64,000 bases of DNA from Leisingera sp. JC1 (GCF_001679925.1 NZ_LYUZ01000103.1:138359-202358), one strand, 5' to 3'; counted from the stretch's first letter, positions 1 to 9,600 are shown. Notes: a model not told the origin generated them from the sequence alone. Program-made: numbers and translations.

Positions 1-572
1 TGCGCGCGGCTGCGGTGTCGGTGCATTTGGCACAAGGTGCGCTGCAGCAAACCAACAACGACCTGGATGTCGCCATCGACGGCAAAGGCTACCTGGAAGT
101 GACCCTGCCCTCCGGCCAGAGCGCCTACACCCGGGATGGTGCGCTGAAGCGCACCGCTGAGGGCTTGATTGTAACTTCCGACGGGTTTGCCGTTTCTCCA
201 GAAATCACCATCCCTGACGACGCCACCAGCATCTCGATCAATGCCGAGGGTGAAGTCTACGGATATTTCAACGAAACCACCGAAGGCCAGCTTCTGGGCC
301 AGCTTTCACTTGCAAGCTTCACCAACCCCAAAGGGCTTGAAGCAATTGGCAGCAACCTGTTCACCGAAACCGAAGCCTCTGGCTCGGCCAGTGTGTCCAC
401 CGCAGGCGAAGACGGGCTGGGCACCTTCCGCCAGGGGTACCTGGAAGCCAGTTCGGTTGATGCAGTCCGGGAAGTCACCGAACTGATCGAAGCCCAGCGC
501 GGCTACGAAATGAACGCCAAAGTCATCTCCGCTGTCGACCAGATGATGGGCGCAACCACACAGGTGCGCTGA
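1..572 (+). CDS. flgG: Flagellar distal rod protein FlgG (C-terminal part)
   Basis: Partial gene open at the left edge; the reading frame runs in from base 3. FlgG polymers form the distal rod that links the basal body to the hook. The visible part has the D1/Dc layout of hook-rod proteins. Its last 40 residues carry the C-terminal signature SSVDAVREVTELIEAQRGYE followed by a MNAKVI motif, typical of FlgG rather than FlgE or FlgF. The TGA stop overlaps the next ATG by one base (TGATG), so flgA is probably translationally coupled. The N-terminal rod motif lies outside the window. Confidence 0.95.
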   Translation, partial: RAAAVSVHLAQGALQQTNNDLDVAIDGKGYLEVTLPSGQSAYTRDGALKRTAEGLIVTSDGFAVSPEITIPDDATSISINAEGEVYGYFNETTEGQLLGQLSLASFTNPKGLEAIGSNLFTETEASGSASVSTAGEDGLGTFRQGYLEASSVDAVREVTELIEAQRGYEMNAKVISAVDQMMGATTQVR

Positions 573-994
573 TGAAACTTGTCCTTGCCTGCCTGACTGC
601 CGCCGCGCTCTGTGCCCCGCCTGCCTGGGCGGATTACCTGGTTCCGACGCGTACGATCCGCGCCAAAGCAGTTGTGAACGCTGAAGATCTGGCGCTGAAG
701 AAAGGTGAAATCCTTGGCGCTCTGTCGGAACCTTCAGAGGTTATCGGTATGGAGGCGCGCGTGGCTCTTTACGCAGGCAGGCCCTTGCGCGCGGGTGATA
801 TTGGCCCGCCCGCTATCGTTGAACGCAACGACCTAGTGACACTGATTTTCCGCCAGGGCGGACTCTCCATCGCCGCAGAAGGCCGTGCGCTTGGCCGCGG
901 TGCTGCCGGAGAGGCTGTCCGTGTCATGAACCTTTCGTCCCGCACCACCGTCACCGGCCGTATCGCTCAAGACGGCTCTGTTGAGGTAAACTGA
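572..994 (+). CDS. flgA: Flagellar P-ring assembly chaperone FlgA
   Basis: A 140-residue periplasmic protein with a clear Sec signal peptide (hydrophobic residues 3-20, ending AWA). The remainder resembles the SAF/FlgA C-terminal domain, including an LVTLIFRQGGLSIAAEGRAL segment. FlgA helps FlgI assemble into the P ring. At 140 residues it is the short form common in alphaproteobacteria, lacking the longer N-terminal region of enterobacterial FlgA. It sits between flgG and flgH with one-base stop/start overlaps on both sides, which supports a flgG-flgA-flgH-fliL transcription unit. Confidence 0.93.
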   Translation: MKLVLACLTAAALCAPPAWADYLVPTRTIRAKAVVNAEDLALKKGEILGALSEPSEVIGMEARVALYAGRPLRAGDIGPPAIVERNDLVTLIFRQGGLSIAAEGRALGRGAAGEAVRVMNLSSRTTVTGRIAQDGSVEVN

Positions 995-1734
995 TGTCCA
1001 AGAAATTCTCTCCCGTCAAACCACTGCTTTTTGGCCTCGCCCTGCTGGGGGCCTGCGGCCGGATGGATCATTTGGGCAAGGCGCCCTCCTTCACCCCGGC
1101 AAATGAGTCGCCGGAGCATGTTGCAATGCTTTACCAGGGTCTGCCTGCGCAAACCCAGACCCGGCGCACCGTTGACAGCTCCTCTCTGTGGAGCGGTTCT
1201 CAGCAGTCACTGCTCGGAGACCGCCGCGCCATCAAGCGCGGCGACATCCTGACCGTTGTGATCGAGATCGACGAAGAAGCGGAGATTTCCAATGACACAC
1301 AGCGGTCGCGCTCAGGCTCCGAAAGCATGAACATGCCGCACCTGCTTGGCCTGCCGCAACGCTTGGACGAGAAACTCCCGGACGGTGCGTCCTCCGCTGA
1401 CGCGGTTGAGCTTGGCAGCTCCAGTTCCTCGGGCGGCAAGGGGTCCGTCAAACGCAGCGAGAAGCTGGAATTGCGGGTCGCGGCAACCGTTGTCGACGTG
1501 CTGCCCAATGGGGTTCTGGCAATCAGCGGCTCCCAGGAGTTGCGGGTGAATTTCGAACTGCGGGAGCTTCTGGTCACCGGCTATGTCCGGCCTCAGGACA
1601 TCAGCCGCCAGAATGAAATCACATACGACAAGATCGCCTCTGCCCGGGTTTCCTATGGCGGCCGCGGCCAAATCACCGATGTGCAGCAGCCCCGCTACGG
1701 TCAGCAGTTGCTTGACGTTGTCCTGCCGTTCTGA
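994..1734 (+). CDS. flgH: Flagellar L-ring lipoprotein FlgH
   Basis: A 246-residue outer-membrane lipoprotein that forms the L ring around the rod. The N-terminus has a lipoprotein signal with lipobox LLGAC (Cys about residue 21). FlgH features follow: an SLW motif near residue 64, the RGDILTVVIEIDEEAEISND segment, and the C-terminal YDKIASARVSYGGRG region. The length fits the family. The start ATG overlaps the flgA stop by one base, and fliL follows after 8 bases. Its inner partner, the P-ring protein FlgI, is encoded about 15 kb away on the other strand. Confidence 0.95.
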   Translation: MSKKFSPVKPLLFGLALLGACGRMDHLGKAPSFTPANESPEHVAMLYQGLPAQTQTRRTVDSSSLWSGSQQSLLGDRRAIKRGDILTVVIEIDEEAEISNDTQRSRSGSESMNMPHLLGLPQRLDEKLPDGASSADAVELGSSSSSGGKGSVKRSEKLELRVAATVVDVLPNGVLAISGSQELRVNFELRELLVTGYVRPQDISRQNEITYDKIASARVSYGGRGQITDVQQPRYGQQLLDVVLPF

Positions 1735-1742
1735 GGGTTGTT

Positions 1743-2237
1743 ATGCTGTCCAAACTTCTGCCAGTCATTTTGCTGATCATCGGAACCGCAGGCGGCATCG
1801 GCGCCGGCATTATGCTGGCGCCCGCACCTGAGGAAAACCACGCCGCCGTCATTGCCGAAGCGGCACCTGTCCCCGCCGCTGCAGAGGATCACTCCGAGGA
1901 AAGCGAAGAGGATCTGCGCGAATACGTCAAAATCAACAACCAGTTCGTGGTGCCGGTTGTTGATCGCGACCAATTGACCTCCCTTGTGGTGATCTCGCTC
2001 AGCCTGGAAACGGCCAAAGGCACCAGCGAAAAAATTCGGACCTATGAACCCAAACTGCGGGATGTCTTCCTGCAAGTTTTGTTTGACCATGCAAATATGG
2101 GCGGATTCCGCGGGGCATTCACGCGCTCTGACGTTCTTGAGCCGCTGCGCACCGCTCTGCGTGAGGCCGCGCAGAAACATGTCGGCAAAGGGATCTACGA
2201 CGTCCTGATCATGGAAATCTCCCGTCAGGACGTCTGA
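1743..2237 (+). CDS. fliL: FliL-like flagellar basal-body protein (copy 1)
   Basis: A 164-residue bitopic membrane protein. It has one N-terminal transmembrane helix (residues 4-26), an acidic linker, and a periplasmic domain with the FliL pattern (YVKINNQFVVPVVDRDQLTS and a C-terminal VGKGIYDVLIMEISRQDV). FliL proteins surround and stabilise the stator units. The gene ends the flgG-flgA-flgH run and is followed by a strong hairpin terminator. A second, more canonical FliL is encoded at 11.6-12.1 kb. This copy is more divergent, so its exact role could differ from classical FliL. Confidence 0.8.
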   Translation: MLSKLLPVILLIIGTAGGIGAGIMLAPAPEENHAAVIAEAAPVPAAAEDHSEESEEDLREYVKINNQFVVPVVDRDQLTSLVVISLSLETAKGTSEKIRTYEPKLRDVFLQVLFDHANMGGFRGAFTRSDVLEPLRTALREAAQKHVGKGIYDVLIMEISRQDV

Positions 2238-2256
2238 CCAGTCTGCATCTCACGGC

Positions 2257-2290
2257 AAAAAGGGCCGGTCCCGCAGGACCGGCCCTTCTT
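2257..2290. terminator. Bidirectional terminator between fliL and the fliJ-like gene
   Basis: Perfect 12-bp stem (2260-2271 with 2276-2287) around a 4-base loop, A-rich on the left and T-rich on the right. It lies between convergent genes and can serve both strands. Confidence 0.85.
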
Positions 2291-2314
2291 GTGTTTGAAA
2301 AGTACCCAGTGGTT

Positions 2315-2713
2315 TCAGCTGTCCAGCAGCTTGTCCATAAACGCTTTCGCCTGCGCAGCCTTCTGGCGCTTGCGCTCGGTTGCCGCCATGGTTTCCACGG
2401 CGTGCTTACGGCCAAATGCGGTGCGCAATTGATCCATCATCCTCAGCTTCTGAGCCGTCGCCTTGGCGAGGTCCATGTTCAATTGGCGCCGGGTGCGGGA
2501 GTGCCAGCCCTCCCACAAAAGATCTGCACCCAAAGCTTTCATCGCGTGATCGCTGCTTGCCTGTTCCCGCGCGGCCTGCACTTGCTCATTGAGTTTGGCC
2601 ATCTGGCCGCGCAGCTCCGCTTCCCGCGCCAGCACAGGCTGGACTTTTGCGTGCTCCTGCATGTACTGCGCAGCGGTTACCGCCGCCATCTGGTCGAGCA
2701 TCTTCTGCTTCAT
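2315..2713 (-). CDS. FliJ-like coiled-coil flagellar protein
   Basis: A 132-residue, charged, almost wholly helical protein without signal peptide or membrane segment. Its ATG overlaps the flhB stop by 4 bases, making it the last gene of flhA-fliR-flhB. Size, coiled-coil character and position in an export-apparatus operon match FliJ, the stalk that links the FliI ATPase to FlhA. FliJ sequences are poorly conserved, so the name rests mainly on context. It could also be an export chaperone of another type. Confidence 0.6.
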   Translation of the reverse strand: MKQKMLDQMAAVTAAQYMQEHAKVQPVLAREAELRGQMAKLNEQVQAAREQASSDHAMKALGADLLWEGWHSRTRRQLNMDLAKATAQKLRMMDQLRTAFGRKHAVETMAATERKRQKAAQAKAFMDKLLDS

Positions 2714-3801
2714 GTGATTTTCCCCTTGGCGCGCTTTCGCATTTCCTCGGCAAAGCGGATTGCCGCCGCAACCGGCGCATAGTGTTCTTCCAAAATCTCG
2801 TCACCGATTTCGACTGCAGCATGCAAAGCCCGGGCAGTGGGCGGGTCGCTGTGTATCGGTACCGCATTTTCATTGGCCACACGCCGGATCGCTGCAGCCA
2901 CTTCATCAACCCCCTTGGCAACGCAAACCGGTGCAGCCCCCTTTTCGCGGCTCCATTTCAAAGCAACCGCATAGTGGGTCGGGTTGACGATCACCACGTC
3001 GGCATTCGGCACCTCGGCCAGCATCTGGCCCATTGCGATCTCCTGGCCGCGCTGGCGTCTCTTGCCCTTCACATGCGGGTCGCCCTCGGCGTCCTTCATC
3101 TCGTCCTGGATTTCCTTGCGCGACATCATGTTTTTGCGGCGGTGTTCAGCATGTTGAAAAACCGCGTCAACCACCCCGATCGCCAATGATATGACGAGAG
3201 CCAGGAACAGAAATTCCAGTGCGAGCTGCGACAGCATCAGCACGACCGATTGCGGCCCGGTGCCGGAGGACGAAATCATATCCGGGAGCCGATGGCTCAA
3301 ATAAACACCCAGGCAAACGGAATAGAGCACCAGCTTCACAAAGCTCTTCAGGAATTCAAAGAGTCCGGCGCGGCCAAGCTTGTTTTTGGCATTGGATATG
3401 ATCGACAGACGCGACAGTTTCGGTTCCAGCTTGCTGGGCGCAAAGACCATGGCACGCTGACCGATGATTGACAGCAGAACCAATGCAAACGGCACCAGGA
3501 ACCACGGCAGAATTGGCCTTAGCAGACTGCTTGCAAAGCCACCTGAGGGTGCAGTTGCGGACCCGCCGTCAAAGAACAGCGGCGCCAGCCGGTCGGGCTG
3601 ATCCAGAAAAGCCATCAGCGCGGTTCCCATCCCCTCCACACTAGCGCTTCCTGTCGCGTAGAAGGCAACAATGAGCCCCAGATAGGCAGCTGCCACGGAC
3701 AGGTCGGTGGACTTTGCAACTTCGCCCTTCTCGCGCGCCTTGCGGAGTTTCTGTTCCGTCGGTTCAAATGACTTATCAGAATCGTCGTCTTCACCGCTCA
3801 T
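2710..3801 (-). CDS. flhB: Flagellar type III export gate protein FlhB
   Basis: A 363-residue inner-membrane export gate subunit that switches substrate specificity from rod/hook to filament proteins. The acidic N-terminus carries the family motif EPTEQKLRKAREKGEVAKS. Four hydrophobic segments lie between about residues 35 and 215. The cytoplasmic domain contains the autocleavage site NPTH at residues 273-276 followed by YAVALKW. The start overlaps fliR by 4 bases and the end overlaps the fliJ-like gene by 4 bases, indicating translational coupling. Confidence 0.97.
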   Translation of the reverse strand: MSGEDDDSDKSFEPTEQKLRKAREKGEVAKSTDLSVAAAYLGLIVAFYATGSASVEGMGTALMAFLDQPDRLAPLFFDGGSATAPSGGFASSLLRPILPWFLVPFALVLLSIIGQRAMVFAPSKLEPKLSRLSIISNAKNKLGRAGLFEFLKSFVKLVLYSVCLGVYLSHRLPDMISSSGTGPQSVVLMLSQLALEFLFLALVISLAIGVVDAVFQHAEHRRKNMMSRKEIQDEMKDAEGDPHVKGKRRQRGQEIAMGQMLAEVPNADVVIVNPTHYAVALKWSREKGAAPVCVAKGVDEVAAAIRRVANENAVPIHSDPPTARALHAAVEIGDEILEEHYAPVAAAIRFAEEMRKRAKGKIT

Positions 3802-4577
3802 GGCATTCCGGCTCCGGGGTTGGAAAGAAAAGTCATCAGGGCCCGGGTCCAGACATCCAAAATCATGGGACTGCCGACCATCAGGATAAACAGCCCGAAA
3901 AAGGTAATGACCGGCGCGCCGACCATCGCCACCATCAGCTGTGGCATTGCCCGGTTAATTACACCGAGCGCCAGGTTGTAGATAACAGCGGTAATCACAA
4001 AGGGTGCTGCGAGCGTGAACGCCATGGAAAAGCTCTCCGACACGCGAAACACGCCCCATTCTGTCAGTCCGGCCGCGGCAGGGAACTGACCGGCAGGAAA
4101 CATCTGATAAGATCCGATCAACAGTTCCGCAATGCGGACATGAAGCCCCATCATGACCGCGAGGGTCACACCTGAAATCATCAGCACAGCCCCAAGGGCT
4201 GGCATAGGTTCAGCACCGATGCCGCCCAGAACCTGAGACAGAGAGGTGCTTTGCGCTGCCATCGTGCCGGCCGTCTGGAGCGCCAGAACAAACATTCGTG
4301 CGCCCACGCCAATCGACAAGCCGATAATCGCTTCGGTCACAGCAAACCGCGCATACTCCATAACCCCGTCCGGTTCAGGAAAGGGCGGCAGTGCGGGTGC
4401 CACCACAAAGGTAAATGCAACAGCAATCGCCAGTTTTACGCGGGTGGGAACATAAAGCTCCCCCATTGCGGGCAGTACTGAAACCATAGCCGACACCCGC
4501 AAGAAAACGATTGCCGCATGCCAGAATCCTGCCCCCAGCAGCAGCACCAGCTCCGGCGGCAGGAAATTCAGGTTCAT
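3798..4577 (-). CDS. fliR: Flagellar export gate protein FliR
   Basis: A 259-residue polytopic membrane protein of the export gate, which assembles with FliP and FliQ. Several transmembrane segments are visible, together with the FliR pattern of charged residues around RVKLAIAVAFTFVVAP and an IIGLSIGVGARM segment. The start overlaps the flhA stop by 4 bases and the stop overlaps the flhB start by 4 bases. fliP is encoded at 14.8 kb; fliQ is not in the window and probably lies upstream of flgG. Confidence 0.95.
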   Translation of the reverse strand: MNLNFLPPELVLLLGAGFWHAAIVFLRVSAMVSVLPAMGELYVPTRVKLAIAVAFTFVVAPALPPFPEPDGVMEYARFAVTEAIIGLSIGVGARMFVLALQTAGTMAAQSTSLSQVLGGIGAEPMPALGAVLMISGVTLAVMMGLHVRIAELLIGSYQMFPAGQFPAAAGLTEWGVFRVSESFSMAFTLAAPFVITAVIYNLALGVINRAMPQLMVAMVGAPVITFFGLFILMVGSPMILDVWTRALMTFLSNPGAGMP

Positions 4578-6667
4578 GCTTGGACCATCCCAACCAGGGC
4601 AGGCCGCGCTTCGAGTCCGATTTCCTCGAAGGACAGGACGGGATTGGTGATGCCGCGCGATTTCAGGATCGTTTTCAGATACCGGCGGCGGCGGGTGGAC
4701 GTCACCACTGCAGCAAAAACCCCCTGATCCGTGATCGTCCCCAGCTTGTCGCTGAGCCCGTCTGCAAGCCTGTTGAACAAATCGGGCGGCAAGGCGATAT
4801 CCAGCCCGGCGCCCTGTGAATCAACCTGGTAGGTCGAGAACTTGTCTTCCCACTCCGGCGCCAGCTGGATCAGAGGAATGGTGCCGTCTTCACGCTTCAT
4901 TTCGGCGACCAGCTGGAATCCAAGGCGCTGCCGCACATGTTCGCAAATCAATTCCGGCTGGGTGGTGTGCATCCGCGCTTCGGCAATCGATTCGAGGATC
5001 AGCGGCATGTTGCGGATCGAAACCCGCTCCTCCAGAAGCAACCTCAGAACCGCGTGCAAGGTATCCATCGGCACTTTGTCCGGCACCAGCGCATCCAGCA
5101 GCTTGCGGTTTGCCTCAGCCCGGAAACCGTCTGAGAGTTGTGTCATCTCATCCAGCAGACGGCGGAGCGACTTGAGCGTCAGCAGGCGGGAGAAGTTCTG
5201 CTTGATGATTTCAAGAAGATGGGTTGCCAGAATTTCCGGCGGCGTGACAACTGTTGCGCCGGCCAGCGCGGCCTGTTCCTGCGACTTGGCAGAGATCCAG
5301 CGGGCCGGAGCGCCGTAGACCGGTTCAGTGACGTCTGTTCCGGGCGGCAGCGCATCATGATTGTCCGGCATCAGTGCCAGAACCATTTCCGGATGCAATG
5401 TGCCGCGGACTTGCTCGACACCTTGCACCTTGATTACGTAAGTCCCCCGCTCCAGTTCATGCTGATCCGTCAGCCGGATTTCGGGCAAGATCAGGCCAAA
5501 TGTGGTGGCGATATGAGACCGCATGTTGGCAATCCGCGCATCCAGCCCGGTACCAGCATCCAGTACCATGCTAACCAGATCCGGCGAGAACTCCAGATGC
5601 AGATCATCCAGATCCAGAATATCGCCCAGCGGGCGGGATGCCGACGGATCCGAGGCTTCTTCGATCTTTTCCTCGATATCGGCTTCCGCATCGTCCCTTT
5701 TTTTCTTGGCCATCCGGAATGCAGTGTAGCCCAGCGCACCGCCGCCGGTTACGAAAGGCAGGAACGGCAGCCCCGGGACCAATGCAAACAGCACCATCAG
5801 TACCGCAACTGTGATCAGCGCAGCCGGGTGACGGCCGAACTGATCGAACAGGGCAATATCCGTTGAGCCGGTGGTGCCGCCGCGGGCCAGCAGCAGTGCC
5901 GCCGCAATGGAAATGATCACCGAAGGGATCTGCGATACCAAACCGTCGCCCACGGTCAGGATGGCATAGGTCTCAAACGCGCTGCCGACCGGCATGCCAT
6001 GGACAAGGACGCCCATGATCAGCCCCATCACCAGGTTCAGCAGCGTAATCAGCAGACCGGCAACCGCGTCACCTTTGACGAACTTCGATGCACCGTCCAA
6101 CGAACCGAAGAATGTGGTTTCCTGCTGATCGCGCTCCCGGCGTTCTTTGGCGGTCTGGTGGTCGATGGCGCCTGCCGACATGTCAGCGTCAATTGCCAGC
6201 TGCTTGCCCGGCATCCCGTCCAGGGCGAAGCGGGCGCCCACTTCGGCCATCCGCGCAGCACCCTTGGTGATCACCATGAAGTTGACGATCAAGAGAACGC
6301 CAAATACCACAAGGCCCAGGAAAACGCTGCCGCCCATGACGAATTGGGCAAAGCCCTCAATCACTCCTCCCGCCGCGTCAGTGCCAGTATGACCCTGCCC
6401 GATGATCAGTTTGGTCGAGGACACATTCAGCGACAGCCGCAGCATCAGCGACGCCAGAAGGATTGTTGGAAAAGAAGAAAAATCCAACGGCCGTTCGATG
6501 AAAAGCGTGATTGTAAAAATCAGGATGGCCAGTGCAAAAGAGGCTGCTAGGCCGACATCCAGAACCCAGGCTGGCATCGGCAGGATCATCATCACAATGA
6601 TCGCCATCAGGGCCAGAGCCAAAAGCACCGTCGGACTGAAAAGTTGCTCTGTCGTCAGCTTAGGCAC
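4574..6667 (-). CDS. flhA: Flagellar export gate protein FlhA
   Basis: A 697-residue protein forming the nonameric ring of the flagellar export gate. About eight N-terminal transmembrane helices are followed by a cytoplasmic domain (about residues 330-697) that binds chaperone-substrate complexes. The FHIPEP signature is present at residues 134-165 (VITKGAARMAEVGARFALDG, then MPGKQLAIDADMSAG). The start codon is GTG at 6667, preceded by a weak GAGG. It heads the flhA-fliR-flhB-fliJ-like operon. No CtrA-type box was found in its 440-bp upstream spacer, unlike the other flagellar units here. Confidence 0.96.
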   Translation of the reverse strand: MPKLTTEQLFSPTVLLALALMAIIVMMILPMPAWVLDVGLAASFALAILIFTITLFIERPLDFSSFPTILLASLMLRLSLNVSSTKLIIGQGHTGTDAAGGVIEGFAQFVMGGSVFLGLVVFGVLLIVNFMVITKGAARMAEVGARFALDGMPGKQLAIDADMSAGAIDHQTAKERRERDQQETTFFGSLDGASKFVKGDAVAGLLITLLNLVMGLIMGVLVHGMPVGSAFETYAILTVGDGLVSQIPSVIISIAAALLLARGGTTGSTDIALFDQFGRHPAALITVAVLMVLFALVPGLPFLPFVTGGGALGYTAFRMAKKKRDDAEADIEEKIEEASDPSASRPLGDILDLDDLHLEFSPDLVSMVLDAGTGLDARIANMRSHIATTFGLILPEIRLTDQHELERGTYVIKVQGVEQVRGTLHPEMVLALMPDNHDALPPGTDVTEPVYGAPARWISAKSQEQAALAGATVVTPPEILATHLLEIIKQNFSRLLTLKSLRRLLDEMTQLSDGFRAEANRKLLDALVPDKVPMDTLHAVLRLLLEERVSIRNMPLILESIAEARMHTTQPELICEHVRQRLGFQLVAEMKREDGTIPLIQLAPEWEDKFSTYQVDSQGAGLDIALPPDLFNRLADGLSDKLGTITDQGVFAAVVTSTRRRRYLKTILKSRGITNPVLSFEEIGLEARPALVGMVQA

Positions 6668-7110
6668 AGTTCACGCCTCGCGCATTGAAGTTTCCGATCG
6701 CACGGCGGCACCAGCCAAACAGCCCTGTAAGCGCGCAGGCCAGGGCATCAACAGATCGGCATTTTCCATTCGGCGCCCGCAGCAGAGTAATACTCAGCCT
6801 GGATGCTACCCGCGTCATTCGGGAACCAGCCTCCCTCCGGCCGGCCGGCCAGCGGAGGGGTAAGATTGCTGTGAAGAGAAGTTCGACTTGCGCGCGCGTG
6901 CTTACTTCGGCTCTGCAGCCTGCGGCCGCCGCGCGCTGAAACAGCCCCTGCGGGCCAAGGAGTATGTAATTATCCGGCATTCTGCCCGTTCCAAATCAGG
7001 ATTCACCCGTTTGTGACGTTACCGGCAGGCGGTTGACAAAGTGTTATCAGAACCAGCACCGGCTGCCCCATGAAAGAGGCAGCCGGTGAAACTTTGGTGC
7101 TGTGTTTGGT
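6668..7110. other. 443-bp spacer upstream of flhA
   Basis: The spacer must hold the flhA promoter (reading left) and the terminator of the upstream operon (7058-7087). A 106-codon frame on the minus strand (6660-6980) runs into the flhA start. It has no recognisable domain and biased composition, so I do not call it a gene. No CtrA-type TTAA-N7-TTAA box, tRNA or repeat was seen. Confidence 0.5.
7058..7087 (-). terminator. Hairpin downstream of the motA operon
   Basis: Perfect 10-bp inverted repeat (7058-7067 with 7078-7087) 24 bases after the stop of the AMIN/repeat gene. The T-tract is weak, so termination may be partial. Confidence 0.6.
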
Positions 7111-9600
7111 TTACTGATTACCGGCAGGCTGCGCGAGGCCTTTGCCGATTTGGTTCAGAAGATCGGCAATACCGCCCCGCGTTCCTTCGCTGCTTTCAAC
7201 CAGCGCCCGGGCGTGGGCGAGCGGCGCCAGGCCCACAGGGTCCTGAGCGGTCTCGCCGATCTGCGAGGTTACCGAAGCAACGGGTCCGAAAGATTCTGCA
7301 GCGTCTCTACCAATTGCTTCGACCGCACCCAAGTTTTCAGAATGCCAGAACCCGCGGGCGGCAGCATCTGCCTCATCTTCAGCCAGAAGATATTCGCCTG
7401 CCCGTCCGTATTCTCCGTTCCGCCACAGGGCTTGTGCCCGCATCCGGTTGGCTTCGGCCCCTTCCAGACCCATCAGCTCCACAAGAGCCCGGTGCGGCTT
7501 ATCAAGACCCAAGGCAGCTTCAGCCATCAGCAGGCGGCGGGTTTCGTCCTCCGATTCCAACGCGAGCTTTGTCAGCAGGTCCTGGGCCTGGCTTGCAAAG
7601 CCAAGGTTCAGCAGCCTGCGCGCCACCGGCGCTGCCACCGGTACCGCCTCAGCCGGCGTTGCCTGTTTGGAAAACACCAGGGAATACTGAAGGAATGTCA
7701 CATCATCGGCACGCTCTGTCAGAAGCAGCATCAGCGGTTCCAGAGCCTCGGCCCGCGCAATCGGCCCGTCCCTGTCTGATACACTCTTCAATTCTTCGAA
7801 CGCTTCGTGGAATTGCCCCATCAGCGCCAATGACGCGACCAGAGCGTGACGCAAATCCGCCCCCAGCTCAGTTTCCCGGTTTTCCAGTTCATAGGAAGCA
7901 ATCAAATCCGGTACATCCGGTGACAATGCCTTACGCTCCTTGACGCTGAGCGCAACCAGGTCAATCAGTGCTGCAGGCGCGTTACCAGTCCGCTCGGCGA
8001 CTTCGCTGGTAAGCTCCTCAGCCATTGTTTCGGTGTCACCTTCCAGTTCAGCAATTGCGGCTTCAGCCAGGTTAATCTCGGGAACTTCCTCCACTCCAGT
8101 CCGGTCCACCGACCGCAGCACGGCCTCGGCAACGTGATGATTGCCGACTTCGGCAAACATCTTGCTGACCCGTGGACCAAGATGCACCCTCAAGTGCACC
8201 GGAAGCTTGGAAAACGCTTGCTGAATGGCATCCGAGTTAGCACTGCGCTTCACAGCACCATCAGCCAATGCGCCCCACAACGCACTGTCGCTGTCACAGC
8301 GCTGCTGCCCGGAAAGCGCGTGGCTAACCGGCAAGGATGTGCCGTCCATCAGCATTGCCAATGTATCCAGCAATGCCACTTCCGGGCTTTCCTGCTGTTC
8401 AGGCGGCAGGAACGTCATGATCGAACGGGCCTCGGCTCCAAAGCTAAAATACAAGTAGAGCCGCGCAAGCGCCTGAACCGTTTCCGGGTTCACATCGTCA
8501 AATTCCCGAACCAGACCGCTGCGCAGAAGGGCCACTTGATCTGAAAACGGGCTTTCATCTCCCCAGTCCTGAATGGCGACATCCCGGTCCTTCAGGCAAT
8601 GCGAATCTTCACCATTGTCATCCATCAAAGCAGCGATCAGCCCGGTTTCCCGGTCAATTGCCGAGGTAACGGAGATATGGTCCAGCGGATCAAGCGGCCT
8701 GCCGGTCCCGCCGAGCGGATCCAACCCTGCTGACGTTTCCCCGGAGGGAAGACCATCAAGCGTGACATTCAATAGACCTTGGTTGGCAGCGCGTCCTATT
8801 TGCTGCAGCAGCCGGCGTTCGGATTCGCCAACCGCAGCCGCGCGCTCAGATTCGTCCATATCGAGCAGCAAGCCTGTCTCGGGAATCCTGGCTGGTGCGG
8901 CCTCTTCCGCGACCTCTGTGTCAGGTTCCGGGGTCATTTCTTCTGCCCCGGTCTGACTTCCGAGAAGCGGCAGCTCCACGTCTTTCAGATCCGGCGCGGA
9001 CCCCTCGGCCACGGCAGAAGCGGCAGCTGTGCTTGAAGGCGGCGGACCTGTCTCTTCGCCCGGCAGCGCTGCCTGCGTGCGTTCCCGTTGTCCAGAAACC
9101 GCCGCTGCGAGTTCAAGCGCCAGGCGGGCATCTGCTGCAGCCGGCTGGGAGAACCCGAACCGGTAGCCCGTTTCTGGAGCCGGGGTCATGAGCGGCAGAA
9201 CGGATGCTGCCGAGCTGAACTGCGGTTTCGCAGCCGGCTTACCGCCGTCACGGATGTCGATCACCAGGTATCCGTCTTTCTGGACGTAGGATGTAACGGT
9301 GCATTCGCATCCCAACTGCAGGCGCAGAGGCTGGCCCGGACCGTTTTGCGCCAGTGATTGCAACCGTGTCCGGGGAATCAGGTTAAAGACGCGCGACGTA
9401 TCAAAAACAGCTTCGGGCGCAGCAATATTCACCGTTGCGGTCATACCGCTTTGTGTCAGCGACCAGTCTGCCCCGTTTGGCAGCCGCATCACCAGACGCG
9501 TGAAACCCTTGTGCTCGCCTGAGCGGGTCACAATCGTCTGCGCGTGGACAGCACCCGATGTCAGCAGAAGAGCTGCGGTGGCAAATGCTCGCCAGATCAT
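7111..9600 (-). CDS. Large periplasmic protein: AMIN-like domain plus helical (TPR-like) repeats; MotC-type candidate
   Basis: An 829-residue exported protein with a Sec signal peptide (cut after AVHA, about residue 20). Residues 22-115 resemble an AMIN-type beta domain (TRLVMRLPNGADWSLTQSG, then VFDTSRVFNLIPRTRL). An Ala/Pro/Glu-rich linker (about 120-250) follows. The remainder is a long array of paired helices typical of TPR-like repeats. The ATG overlaps the motA stop (ATGA), so it is coupled to the stator protein, and a MotE-like gene lies just upstream. In Sinorhizobium MotE is a chaperone for the periplasmic motility protein MotC. By context this protein could play the MotC role. No enzyme motif was seen and the function is not established. 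Confidence 0.7.
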   Translation of the reverse strand: MIWRAFATAALLLTSGAVHAQTIVTRSGEHKGFTRLVMRLPNGADWSLTQSGMTATVNIAAPEAVFDTSRVFNLIPRTRLQSLAQNGPGQPLRLQLGCECTVTSYVQKDGYLVIDIRDGGKPAAKPQFSSAASVLPLMTPAPETGYRFGFSQPAAADARLALELAAAVSGQRERTQAALPGEETGPPPSSTAAASAVAEGSAPDLKDVELPLLGSQTGAEEMTPEPDTEVAEEAAPARIPETGLLLDMDESERAAAVGESERRLLQQIGRAANQGLLNVTLDGLPSGETSAGLDPLGGTGRPLDPLDHISVTSAIDRETGLIAALMDDNGEDSHCLKDRDVAIQDWGDESPFSDQVALLRSGLVREFDDVNPETVQALARLYLYFSFGAEARSIMTFLPPEQQESPEVALLDTLAMLMDGTSLPVSHALSGQQRCDSDSALWGALADGAVKRSANSDAIQQAFSKLPVHLRVHLGPRVSKMFAEVGNHHVAEAVLRSVDRTGVEEVPEINLAEAAIAELEGDTETMAEELTSEVAERTGNAPAALIDLVALSVKERKALSPDVPDLIASYELENRETELGADLRHALVASLALMGQFHEAFEELKSVSDRDGPIARAEALEPLMLLLTERADDVTFLQYSLVFSKQATPAEAVPVAAPVARRLLNLGFASQAQDLLTKLALESEDETRRLLMAEAALGLDKPHRALVELMGLEGAEANRMRAQALWRNGEYGRAGEYLLAEDEADAAARGFWHSENLGAVEAIGRDAAESFGPVASVTSQIGETAQDPVGLAPLAHARALVESSEGTRGGIADLLNQIGKGLAQPAGNQ

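Noticed and set aside
6660-6980. 106-codon minus-strand frame before flhA
   Set aside because: No recognisable domain, Arg/Ala/Cys-rich, overlaps the flhA start; more likely leader and promoter sequence.
7033-7038. TTGACA resembling a -35 promoter element near 7.0 kb
   Set aside because: No matching -10 element at proper spacing and no plus-strand gene downstream.
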